In this document: in pieces, positions 44,371 through 51,411 of the stretch | Layout of the letters: the number at the start of each line of letters is the position of its first letter | How positions within the stretch are numbered: the first letter of the stretch is position 1 | NCBI GenBank assembly: GCA_017413085.1 | Contig: JAFPVC010000022.1 | Location: 1 to 64,000, forward strand | Source: Prevotella sp. | GTDB taxonomy: Bacteria > Bacteroidota > Bacteroidia > Bacteroidales > Bacteroidaceae | Length of the DNA: 64,000 bases | Reading direction: 5' to 3' | Notes under the pieces: generated by a model | The model's database searches: none | The model's input: only the letters and a program-made list of their open reading frames with translations | Told to the model about the DNA's origin: nothing | Made by a program: the position numbers and the translations under genes

Positions 44371-44422
44371 AATTATCAAAATTATGATTATCAAAAGTTT
44401 GATAATCATAATTCTGATAATT
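44371..44422. promoter_or_regulatory. Long near-perfect palindrome, possible operator
   Basis: 25-bp arms around a 2-base centre, one mismatch; the arm ends TTATGATTATCAAA. A minus-strand TAACTTTG box (44351-44358) with a TTTG 18 bp away lies at its left edge, so the palindrome overlaps a candidate promoter region that points into element D. Plus-strand TATATTTG (44423-44430) is at its right edge. Confidence 0.55.
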
Positions 44423-44454
44423 TATATTTGCCTTCTGTTGCTGTCTGTCACTAT

Positions 44455-45579
44455 TCACTTTCCCCCTTTCCGACGGTTGCACTCACGGCAGAGCATCTGG
44501 CAGTTGTCCTCTGTGGTGCGTCCTCCGTCACACCACGGGGTGATGTGGTCACCTTCCATGAATTCGATGTCAAACTCCTCGCCACAAACCGCACACTTGT
44601 GGCCTTGACGCTCCCACGCCGCAATCTTGATGTTGTCGGGGAAGGCTCTCAGGTCAAGGTAATGCTCGTCACCGGTAAGGACGTAAGGGATAATGCCCGA
44701 CTGGCGCTGTATCTCGCCGTCTTGCATTAGTGCAGATATGCGTTGCGCCAATTCGGTGGTGTTCAGTGTTTCTGTGCCATACTTGTCATAGAGCCATGCC
44801 CAGTCAAGGCCTTTCATGATTTTACGGAAGCGCTTCATGTCAAAATTGGTTATTGCCCAGTTGATCACCGTTTGGAAATACGACCAGAGGTTGTTGGCGT
44901 TCGGATCGTGTTGATGACGCGCCATGTAGTCTACTGCGCTGGTGTTTTTGCCTTCGCGTGTTTCATGCTCTGCCATCCATTCAAGGGCTTTCTTGAAGAA
45001 ATCCTGACGTATGGGCGTGCCGTTTACTAAGTCTTTGGCAAGGCGGTAGGCGGCGCAGTTTGATTTTGAGAAATGTCGCTTGGCATCGGTTACGAACGGA
45101 CCGGCATAGATGGCATTGTTGATTTCCTGCTCGTTGAGCGCCTTGCCTGCTATGTTGATGGTCTTAAACCACGATAGTTTCTCTGATGGTGCGCCCTCGC
45201 ATACATAGACGGTTAGTTTGTAGTTCAGAATCTTCTGCTGTATGTCTTCAGGCTGGTTGAAGAAATTCTTGAAGTCGTATGAGAATTTCCCGTCAACATA
45301 TTCGCATATAGACAATGTGCGTTGTTGTCCGTCCATCACCTCGTAAGGACATTCAGCGTCATCAGAGCGCTTCACCCAATACATCACGTTCAGCGGATAG
45401 CCGTTGAGGATGGTGGTTATCACGGCCATCTGCTCTTTCTCATTATATATAAACTCACGTTGGTAAGGCGGACGTATGTCGAGTTGTCCGCCATAACCAC
45501 GTACTCCCTGTTCGTCGTTGTTTATGTAACCGCGAGTTATCTCGCCAACGGTAACTTCTATCTGCTTAATTGTCATCAT
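44455..45579 (-). CDS. DUF262-HNH endonuclease-like protein (restriction candidate)
   Basis: A 374-residue protein. The N-terminal DUF262 domain has the PPYQREFIYN motif and the signature DGQQR (83-87), as in GmrS/DndB-like NTP-using ParB-fold proteins. The C-terminal HNH domain has CAVC (329-332), Asp344-His345 (GDHITPWC), Asn359 and the second Cys pair 364/367 (CREC), so both the nucleotide-binding and nuclease centres look intact. It overlaps the methyltransferase stop by four bases. Best reading: the nuclease half of a restriction-modification or modification-sensing system; specificity unknown. Confidence 0.85.
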   Translation of the reverse strand: MMTIKQIEVTVGEITRGYINNDEQGVRGYGGQLDIRPPYQREFIYNEKEQMAVITTILNGYPLNVMYWVKRSDDAECPYEVMDGQQRTLSICEYVDGKFSYDFKNFFNQPEDIQQKILNYKLTVYVCEGAPSEKLSWFKTINIAGKALNEQEINNAIYAGPFVTDAKRHFSKSNCAAYRLAKDLVNGTPIRQDFFKKALEWMAEHETREGKNTSAVDYMARHQHDPNANNLWSYFQTVINWAITNFDMKRFRKIMKGLDWAWLYDKYGTETLNTTELAQRISALMQDGEIQRQSGIIPYVLTGDEHYLDLRAFPDNIKIAAWERQGHKCAVCGEEFDIEFMEGDHITPWCDGGRTTEDNCQMLCRECNRRKGGK

Positions 45580-46631
45580 AATGTTCTTGGGTGTTTGTTA
45601 CGGATTAGGATTCTGCTGTAGGGCTTCTGCGGAAAGCCGTTCTTCATATAGAATAATTGGCCATCACGCAAACTCTTGTTCAGTTTTTTTAATTCTCTGT
45701 CAAAAGGTCTTAGTCCAAGTTCTTTGCCCAAATCTCCTTCGGCAAGTCCTATTATCTCAAATTGTTCTGGATTGTATTTGTCAAGAAAGGTTGTAGGCAC
45801 ACCCATCGCTCCGGTATAATCGAAAGGAATATCTGATGTCTTGCTTACTTCTATAGCATCATAATTCTCATATGTTGGATATTCTTCAGGAGAGTAACGA
45901 CAAATTAAATCAAGATATTCATGTCGTTTGGGTATTTCGAGGTTGGTGAACCAACCTGTGTTCCCCATTTTCTGTATATCTCCGTTAGGTTTATTATATG
46001 TTTTCGCACCGTTATTTACACCGAGCCAAATTTTATTGTCCTTTATAAATGGGAATACTTCTTTATAATGGAGGGCATTCATATTGCCAATTATTAAAAA
46101 AGACTTATCATACTTTAGTAGTTGTCCTATGTATTCCCTAAACAAAGAGAATGGAGGATTTGTAACAACAATGTCGGCTTGTTTCAATAGCTCGATACAT
46201 TCTTTGGAGCGGAAATCACCATTGCCTTGCAAAGCGGAAAGCACGTTCTTGTCGTTCCTTATCAGATACTCTACATCTGACAGGTCAACAGCACCATCAC
46301 CGTTCATGTCTTTTACTTCTGTGATGACTACCTTGTAGGCTGTTTTCTTTTCGCATCCGTCAGAATCTAAAGAGAATAAAGATAATTGTGTGCCTGACAT
46401 GGGCGAACCGTCATAGCATGTGCATATCAGTTTCTTCAGCCCGAGTTGGTTGAACCGCAGGGCGAAATACTTGAAGAAATTGCTTTCGTAAGGATCGTCG
46501 CAGTTGCACAGCACCACCTTGTCACGAAAATGAGGCCAGTAATGTTGCAGTTCCCTTTCTATGTCTGTCAGTTGCGTATAAAATTCGTCTTTCTTCGCTT
46601 TCTTTGCGTCATTCAGGTTTTTGTTTGCCAT
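45576..46631 (-). CDS. EcoRI-type adenine-specific DNA methyltransferase
   Basis: A 351-residue protein of the EcoRI methylase family (PF13651), which makes N6-methyladenine. It starts MANKNLNDAKKAKKDEFYTQ; motif-like CDDPYESNFFKYFA (about 44-57) and catalytic NPPF (158-161) are present. An EF-hand-like DMNGDGAVDLSD loop sits at about 108-119. ATG 46631 is preferred over an upstream TTG in the structured leader. Its target site need not be GAATTC. Its stop overlaps the DUF262-HNH start, which ties the two into one operon. Confidence 0.9.
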   Translation of the reverse strand: MANKNLNDAKKAKKDEFYTQLTDIERELQHYWPHFRDKVVLCNCDDPYESNFFKYFALRFNQLGLKKLICTCYDGSPMSGTQLSLFSLDSDGCEKKTAYKVVITEVKDMNGDGAVDLSDVEYLIRNDKNVLSALQGNGDFRSKECIELLKQADIVVTNPPFSLFREYIGQLLKYDKSFLIIGNMNALHYKEVFPFIKDNKIWLGVNNGAKTYNKPNGDIQKMGNTGWFTNLEIPKRHEYLDLICRYSPEEYPTYENYDAIEVSKTSDIPFDYTGAMGVPTTFLDKYNPEQFEIIGLAEGDLGKELGLRPFDRELKKLNKSLRDGQLFYMKNGFPQKPYSRILIRNKHPRTL

Positions 46632-46670
46632 AAGAAGATTGATAGTAATGTATGACGCACCCAACTATCA

Positions 46671-46893
46671 ATCACGCTGCCATACGCAGACAAAAATAGC
46701 GTGATGCCATTCTTATTGCGCATAGCAAGAGGCGAGCCTAGGAATTGGTACCTCTGTCTACCATAAGATGCACCACGCTTATTGCGTGTTACATCGCTAT
46801 ATGGTAGAGCAGATATACCAATACGGCTTACCTGTCACATATTATTTCTGTGCTTGTTATACCAAATAGTTTCCTAGGCTCTTGGCTATGCGC
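46671..46893. ncRNA. Candidate structured RNA / branched inverted-repeat element in the R-M leader
   Basis: An upstream hairpin ATCACGCT (46671-46678) / AGCGTGAT (46698-46705) is followed by an outer stem: GCGCATAGC 46718-46726 with 46885-46893, AAGAG 46727-46731 with 46879-46883, CCTAGGAA 46737-46744 with 46871-46878. Inside, one arm pairs TTGGTA 46745-46750 with 46816-46821, TCTG 46753-46756 with 46810-46813, TCTACCATA 46757-46765 with 46800-46808, GATG/CATC, and CACGC-TTATT-GCGTG (46774-46788). The rest forms a weaker second arm. It lies in the predicted 5' UTR of the methyltransferase mRNA. It may instead be a MITE-like insertion, as the fold works on both strands. Confidence 0.5.
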
Positions 46894-46920
46894 GAAATAA
46901 TAGCGAATGCTTAAATTATC

Positions 46921-46974
46921 AAAATAAAAAAACGTGCAGACTCTTTCTTTATTTACAAAAGAAAGCCTTGCACG
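46921..46974 (-). terminator. Terminator-like hairpin at the start of the R-M transcript
   Basis: On the minus strand CGTGCA, an 8-bp CTTTCTTT/AAAGAAAG stem with a 7-base loop, TGCACG and then seven T. It begins 3 bp after the -7 box of promoter 1, so it would act on the leader at once, or terminate transcription from promoter 2. Confidence 0.6.
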
Positions 46975-47010
46975 TGCAAAGTTACGAAATTTCCATTAAA
47001 CCGCCAAAAT
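46971..47010 (-). promoter_or_regulatory. R-M promoter 1 (duplicated 40-bp block)
   Basis: TTTG (47005-47008), 20-bp spacer, TAACTTTG (46977-46984) on the minus strand. The block is identical to 47301-47340. Confidence 0.75.
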
Positions 47011-47039
47011 ATTTCTAAAAGAAATTTGGAGCAGAAGTT

Positions 47040-47265
47040 TTATACAGATGAAGAATAGCGTGGCGATAGACTGCGATATATGTCATAACCACTCATGTTG
47101 CTCGGATAGATGATTGTGTCAATGAAGAAGAAGCCGTTGTTCCCGCAAGTGCCTCAATCTCGTCAAGGACTCCTCGCGCGACTGCGGATGCTCTCTCCAA
47201 TAGATTACCTTCGCCTTCATTTCGGCGTTCATCCTCTTGTGATATTCGTTCAATGTTATTTCCAT
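47040..47265 (-). pseudogene. Decayed small gene between duplicated promoters
   Basis: Frame 1 reads MEITLNEYHKRMNAEMKAKV and IYWREHPQSREESL; another frame continues DEIEALAG; a third gives NNGFFFIDTIIYPSNMSGYD and ends SPRYSSSV at the stop 47040-47042. Joined, they form a plausible 70-75 residue protein, so two frameshifts have probably inactivated it. No family recognised. It follows promoter 2. Confidence 0.45.
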
Positions 47266-47300
47266 CCATTTTATTTTTTTAAACCATGCATAATACTGTA

Positions 47301-47340
47301 CACGTGCAAAGTTACGAAATTTCCATTAAACCGCCAAAAT
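47301..47340 (-). promoter_or_regulatory. Promoter 2 (second copy of the 40-bp block)
   Basis: TTTG (47335-47338), 20-bp spacer, TAACTTTG (47307-47314) on the minus strand; identical over 40 bp to promoter 1, 330 bp apart. Confidence 0.75.
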
Positions 47341-47351
47341 AAAACAAAGAA

Positions 47352-47385
47352 AAAAGGCGCTGAGGTTTTATTCTCAACGCCTTTT
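47352..47385 (-). terminator. Terminator of the rplM-tsf operon
   Basis: 13-bp stem AAAAGGCGTTGAG with one G-T pair, 8-base loop, and a T-run on the minus strand, 46 bp after the tsf stop. Confidence 0.8.
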
Positions 47386-47431
47386 ATTGTTATTTCTATC
47401 CGTTTAAGTGAAAACGGAAAATCGGACTTAA

Positions 47432-48412
47432 TTAGTCAGCCTGCAGTGAAAAACGCTTGAAAGCAACCACTGTCAAGTCCTTGTCAGCAGCCTTCAGGTA
47501 ATCCTTAACGGCCATCTTGCTGTCCTGGATGAACTCCTGGTTGAGCAGGCAAGACTCCTTGTAGAACTTGTTTACACGACCGTTTACGATACCAGCGAGC
47601 ATCTGCTCAGGAATCTCAACTGTTGTGCTTGCGATGATCTCCTTAGCCTTGGCAACGTCCTCTGCGGTGATCCAACCCTTAGCCTGGTTTGACTCCATGT
47701 GATCCTCAGAGTCAACGTGTGCTGGGTTGATGCCAGCCTTCTTCAGCTTGTTGTCGATAGCCTTCTGGAGCTGCTCCTGCTTTGTCTTCTCAGCAGCAAC
47801 CTTCTTCTCCTCCTCGATGATAGCTGGATCAACGTCCTTCTCACTCAGAGCTACTGGCTTCATGGCTGCTACCTGCATAGCGATAGCGTGTGCCTGCTCC
47901 TCTGCTGGCTTGTTGGTCTGTACCATTGTGCAGAGAGTGTTCTTACCCATGTGGTTATAGATAGAAACATTGTCGCCCTCAAGGAAGAGGTAACCGTCAA
48001 GCTCCATCTTCTCGCCTGTAACACCAGAACGCTCTGTTACGGCAGCAGCTACTGTCTGACCGTCAGCAAGTGTCAGTGCGTTAACCTCGTCGATAGTCTT
48101 AGCCTTAGCTGCTACGGCAGCGTCAAGGATATCCTGTGTTAACTTAACGTAGTCAGCGTTGTTGGCAACGAAGTCAGTCTCACACTTCAGTGCAATCATT
48201 GCAGAGAAACCGTTCTCGCTCTTAACGAGTACACAACCATTTGATGTCTCACGGTCGCTGCGCTTAGCTGCGATAGCCTGTCCACGCTCGCGGAGTATCT
48301 CCTTGGCACGATCCATATCGCCGTCAGCCTCTGTCAGTGCCTTCTTCACGTCAGCAAGACCTGCGCCAGTCATGGCACGCAGAGTCTTGATGCTTTCCAT
48401 TGTTATAGCCAT
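47432..48412 (-). CDS. tsf: Elongation factor Ts
   Basis: A 326-residue EF-Ts, the nucleotide exchange factor of EF-Tu. UBA-like N-terminus with LRAMTGAGLADVKKAL, the TDFV motif (ALKCETDFVANN) and a long dimerisation core as in Bacteroidetes EF-Ts. Last gene of the rplM-rpsI-rpsB-tsf cluster. Separated from rpsB by 136 bp that contain a long inverted repeat. Confidence 0.97.
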   Translation of the reverse strand: MAITMESIKTLRAMTGAGLADVKKALTEADGDMDRAKEILRERGQAIAAKRSDRETSNGCVLVKSENGFSAMIALKCETDFVANNADYVKLTQDILDAAVAAKAKTIDEVNALTLADGQTVAAAVTERSGVTGEKMELDGYLFLEGDNVSIYNHMGKNTLCTMVQTNKPAEEQAHAIAMQVAAMKPVALSEKDVDPAIIEEEKKVAAEKTKQEQLQKAIDNKLKKAGINPAHVDSEDHMESNQAKGWITAEDVAKAKEIIASTTVEIPEQMLAGIVNGRVNKFYKESCLLNQEFIQDSKMAVKDYLKAADKDLTVVAFKRFSLQAD

Positions 48413-48443
48413 TGTGTTTTTATTGTTTTAAAAGTTAAAAAGC

Positions 48444-48530
48444 AAAGAGTTAAGGATTAAGAATTAAGATTGAATTGCAGAATTACTTTGTATGTTTTGC
48501 CAAATCTTAATTCTTAATTCTTAACTCTTA
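48444..48530. repeat. Inverted GTTAAGGATTAAG arrays between rpsB and tsf
   Basis: 28-bp arms (48444-48471 and 48503-48530), 26 of 28 positions complementary, 31-base loop. Built from AAGAATTAAG-like units. Confidence 0.7.
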
Positions 48531-48548
48531 ACTCAGTGATTTGTCTTA

Positions 48549-49316
48549 TTACTCAGCAGACTCAGCCTCAGCCTTAGCCTTTGGCTTGTCCTCCTGCTGT
48601 GAAGCAGCCTTCTCGTCAGCCTTCTCTACCTTGCGCTCCTGCAGGCCCTCGTTGATGGCCTCGCAGCATGCGTTGAGGATTACCTCTACTGAATCCTTAG
48701 CGTCGTCGTTTGCTGGGATAGCGAAATCAACAGTGTTAGGATTAGCGTTGGTGTCAACGATAGCGAATACAGGTATGCCCAGACGATGAGCCTCGCTGAT
48801 AGCGATGTGCTCCTTCTCTACGTCAACGACGAAGAGGGCAGAAGGAAGACGTGTCAGATCAGAGATAGAGCCCAGGTTCTTCTCGAGCTTAGCACGCTGG
48901 CGAGAAATCTGCAGCAGCTCACGCTTAGAGAGGTTGCTGTATGTTCCGTCAGCCATGAGCTTGTCGATGTTCGTCATTTTCTTGATAGCCTTACGGATAG
49001 TCTGGAAGTTGGTGAGCATACCACCAGCCCAGCGCTCGTTGATGTAAGGCATGTTTACGCTCTGTGCCTTCTCGGCAATCACGTCCTTAGCCTGTTTTTT
49101 AGTAGCGACGAACAGAATCTTCTTGCCCTGCTTTGCAATATTCTTGAGAGCCTCTGCTGCCTCGTCAACCTTAGCTACGGTCTTGTTGAGATCGATGATG
49201 TGGATGCCGTTGCGCTCCATGAAGATGTAAGGAGCCATTGCTGGGTTCCACTTACGCTTGAGGTGTCCGAAGTGACAGCCTGCCTGAAGTAACTGATCAA
49301 AATTTGTTCTTGACAT
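48549..49316 (-). CDS. rpsB: Ribosomal protein S2
   Basis: A 255-residue uS2 of the 30S subunit. LLQAGCHFGHLKRKWNPAM, RWAGGMLTNFQTI and RLGIPVFAIVDTNANP are characteristic. The acidic/Lys tail after residue 225 is longer than in E. coli. Confidence 0.98.
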   Translation of the reverse strand: MSRTNFDQLLQAGCHFGHLKRKWNPAMAPYIFMERNGIHIIDLNKTVAKVDEAAEALKNIAKQGKKILFVATKKQAKDVIAEKAQSVNMPYINERWAGGMLTNFQTIRKAIKKMTNIDKLMADGTYSNLSKRELLQISRQRAKLEKNLGSISDLTRLPSALFVVDVEKEHIAISEAHRLGIPVFAIVDTNANPNTVDFAIPANDDAKDSVEVILNACCEAINEGLQERKVEKADEKAASQQEDKPKAKAEAESAE

Positions 49317-49442
49317 TGTCTTTTTCTTTCTTTTTAATGTTGTTTACTTTCTTTTTATGATTTTGTTAGAATCACAACCGTCAGGTAGCCATCGCAAAGG
49401 ATGAGTCCCAATGGTTTAGATACTAAACAGTAGTTCCCTATA
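49317..49442 (-). promoter_or_regulatory. Spacer before rpsB, possible S2 leader
   Basis: 126 bp between rpsI and rpsB. On the minus strand it can pair AACC with GGTT around CATCC-TTTGC-GATGG, which would suit an autoregulatory leader. No -33/-7 promoter pair recognised. Confidence 0.3.
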
Positions 49443-49829
49443 TTAACGCTTAGAGAACTGGAAGCGACGACGTGCCTTTGGACGACCTGGCTTCTTACGC
49501 TCTACCTCACGTGCATCGCGAGTGAGGAAGCCCTGAGTCTTCAGTGTCTTTTTATCCTCGGCATTAACCTTAACGAGTGCGCGTGCGATAGCAAGACGCA
49601 GAGCCTGGCTCTGGCCAGTGAAGCCACCACCGTTAAGATTAACCTTAATGTCATATTTCTCTGCAGCCTCAAGAAGGTTGAGGGGCTGCTTAACCACATA
49701 CTGCAGGATTGCAGATGGGAAATACTGTGTGAGATCTACCTTGTTGATTGTTATCTTGCCGGTACCCTCTGTGAGGTATACACGAGCTACAGAGCTCTTA
49801 CGGCGACCGATTGCGTTAATTACTTCCAT
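49443..49829 (-). CDS. rpsI: Ribosomal protein S9
   Basis: A 128-residue uS9. AIGRRKSSVARVYL at the start, GGGFTGQSQALRLAIARAL, and the basic tail KKPGRPKARRRFQFSKR that reaches the P-site tRNA. 19 bp after rplM. Confidence 0.98.
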   Translation of the reverse strand: MEVINAIGRRKSSVARVYLTEGTGKITINKVDLTQYFPSAILQYVVKQPLNLLEAAEKYDIKVNLNGGGFTGQSQALRLAIARALVKVNAEDKKTLKTQGFLTRDAREVERKKPGRPKARRRFQFSKR

Positions 49830-49848
49830 TTTTTATGTATACCTTTTT

Positions 49849-50310
49849 TTATTTATACTGATTAATATCGATAGCCTTTGGCTTCTGTGCCTCGTGCTTG
49901 TGCTCTGTGCCCTCATAGATGTAGAGGTTGTTCTGCAGAGAGCGACCGAGGATTCCCTTCGGCAGCATGCCCTTAACGGCATGACGGAGCATACGCTCAA
50001 CGCCGTCATTCTTCTTGCGAAGCTCGGCAGGAGTGTTGAAGCGCTGACCACCTGGATAACCAGTGTAACGTGTGTAAAGCTTGTCGGTCTCTTTCTTACC
50101 GGTGAATACAACCTTAGCGGCATTGATGATGATTACGTTGTCACCACAATCTACGTGAGGTGTGAAGTTTGGCTTGTACTTGCCGCGAAGCAACTTTGCC
50201 ACTTTAGAAGCGAGACGACCTACAACCTGATCTGTTGCGTCGATTACGACCCACTCCTTCTTTGCTGTCTCCTTGTTGGCGGAGATAGTCTTGTAACTTA
50301 AAGTGTCCAT
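49849..50310 (-). CDS. rplM: Ribosomal protein L13
   Basis: A 153-residue uL13. WVVIDATDQVVGRLAS, VIIINAAKVVFTGKK and RHAVKGMLPKGILGR are diagnostic. First gene of the cluster, with a leader of about 140 nt. Confidence 0.98.
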   Translation of the reverse strand: MDTLSYKTISANKETAKKEWVVIDATDQVVGRLASKVAKLLRGKYKPNFTPHVDCGDNVIIINAAKVVFTGKKETDKLYTRYTGYPGGQRFNTPAELRKKNDGVERMLRHAVKGMLPKGILGRSLQNNLYIYEGTEHKHEAQKPKAIDINQYK

Positions 50311-50463
50311 TCTTGACTTTTAGAAAATTTTTATTACTACTAAAAAACATTTGTTTCGGCTGCGGATTCACTAACCACCGGCGCGGCCAAACGCACGGCT
50401 ATTAACACCACATCCAAATTGGGCTCTAAGTGTACCCAAAAAAATAATCGGTGCGCAAAATTA
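50311..50463 (-). promoter_or_regulatory. rplM promoter and GC-rich leader
   Basis: A minus-strand TAATTTTG (50456-50463) lacks a clear -33 box. The 140-nt leader is more GC-rich than the surroundings and can form TTGGG/CCCAA and GCC/GGC-based stems. L13 autoregulatory leaders have been proposed in Bacteroidia; I cannot test the match. Confidence 0.45.
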
Positions 50464-50555
50464 CTAATTTTTCCTGACATACACACTATAATATATGCGC
50501 AAGGCATAAAGTTTATGTTTTTTTAACTAAAAGCATAATGTTTTGTTTGTTGCTT

Positions 50556-50587
50556 TTTGGTGCATTTGAAGAAAAACTGTAAATTTG
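50556..50587 (+). promoter_or_regulatory. Promoter of the SPOUT methyltransferase gene
   Basis: TTTG (50556-50559), 20-bp spacer, TAAATTTG (50580-50587), which lies 8 bp before ATG 50596 and excludes the earlier frame start. Confidence 0.7.
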
Positions 50588-50595
50588 CTGATGAT

Positions 50596-51411
50596 ATGGA
50601 ATTGATAACAAGTTTACAGAATCCGAAGATAAAGCACTTGCTGCTGTTACAACAGAAATCCTCGCTGCGACGCGAGGAAGGACTGTTTGTCGTTGAGGGT
50701 CGCCGTGAACTCATGCACTGTCTTGATGCAGGCTATGAGGTTGACAGCGTGTTTACCGTCAGTGAGGAGCAGGGCATTGAAGTGCTTTGCAAGCAGAGCA
50801 TACAGACAGGCAACATACCTATTATATATAATGTATCATCCAAGGTATATGAGAAGATTGCATACCGCGGCAGCACTGAGGGCATCGTCGCCGTTGTCAA
50901 GGTCCGGCACCGCTCGCTTGAATCACTTAAAGAGTTGCATGAAGGAAGATCTCCTCTCTATGTGGTTCTCGAAAGTGTGGAGAAGCCTGGCAACCTCGGT
51001 GCAGTGCTGCGCAGTGCCGATGCTGCAGGTGTCAGTGCCGTCATCGTCTGCGACCCGTTGACAGACCTGTATAATCCCAACCTCATACGCAGCAGCATAG
51101 GCGCAGTATTCACCGTGCCTACGGTGGTATGCACGTCGGATGACTGCATCTCTTTCTTCAAGGAGAACGGCGTGCAGATACTCACCGCACAACTACAAGA
51201 TTCCAGTCTCTACTATGACCAAGACATGGTGCGTCCTACGGCCATCGTCATGGGAACGGAAGCCACAGGCCTCACAGACGTGTGGCGCAAGGCTGCCGAT
51301 GCACACATCCGCATCCCCATGCTGGGACAGTTGGACTCACTTAACGTATCTGTCAGTGCAGCCATACTGATGTATGAGGCCGTCAGACAGAGAAGCCTTA
51401 CTTCAAACTGA
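50596..51411 (+). CDS. TrmH/SpoU-family RNA 2'-O-methyltransferase
   Basis: A 271-residue SPOUT enzyme with an N-terminal L30e-like substrate-binding domain and motifs 1-3: PGNLGAVLRSADAAG, VMGTEATGL, and IPMLGQLDSLNVSVSAAIL forming the knotted SAM pocket. Targets are rRNA or tRNA riboses (RlmB/TsnR-like). Its end overlaps the beta-helix gene on the other strand by 14 bp. Confidence 0.9.
   Translation: MELITSLQNPKIKHLLLLQQKSSLRREEGLFVVEGRRELMHCLDAGYEVDSVFTVSEEQGIEVLCKQSIQTGNIPIIYNVSSKVYEKIAYRGSTEGIVAVVKVRHRSLESLKELHEGRSPLYVVLESVEKPGNLGAVLRSADAAGVSAVIVCDPLTDLYNPNLIRSSIGAVFTVPTVVCTSDDCISFFKENGVQILTAQLQDSSLYYDQDMVRPTAIVMGTEATGLTDVWRKAADAHIRIPMLGQLDSLNVSVSAAILMYEAVRQRSLTSN

Noticed and set aside
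46671..46893. tRNA or group II intron domain
   Set aside because: No tRNA arms or anticodon stem, no domain V-like motif and no reverse transcriptase nearby.
47110..47460. 116-codon plus-strand frame
   Set aside because: Crosses the tsf terminator and the antisense of the decayed small gene; no ribosome or promoter support.
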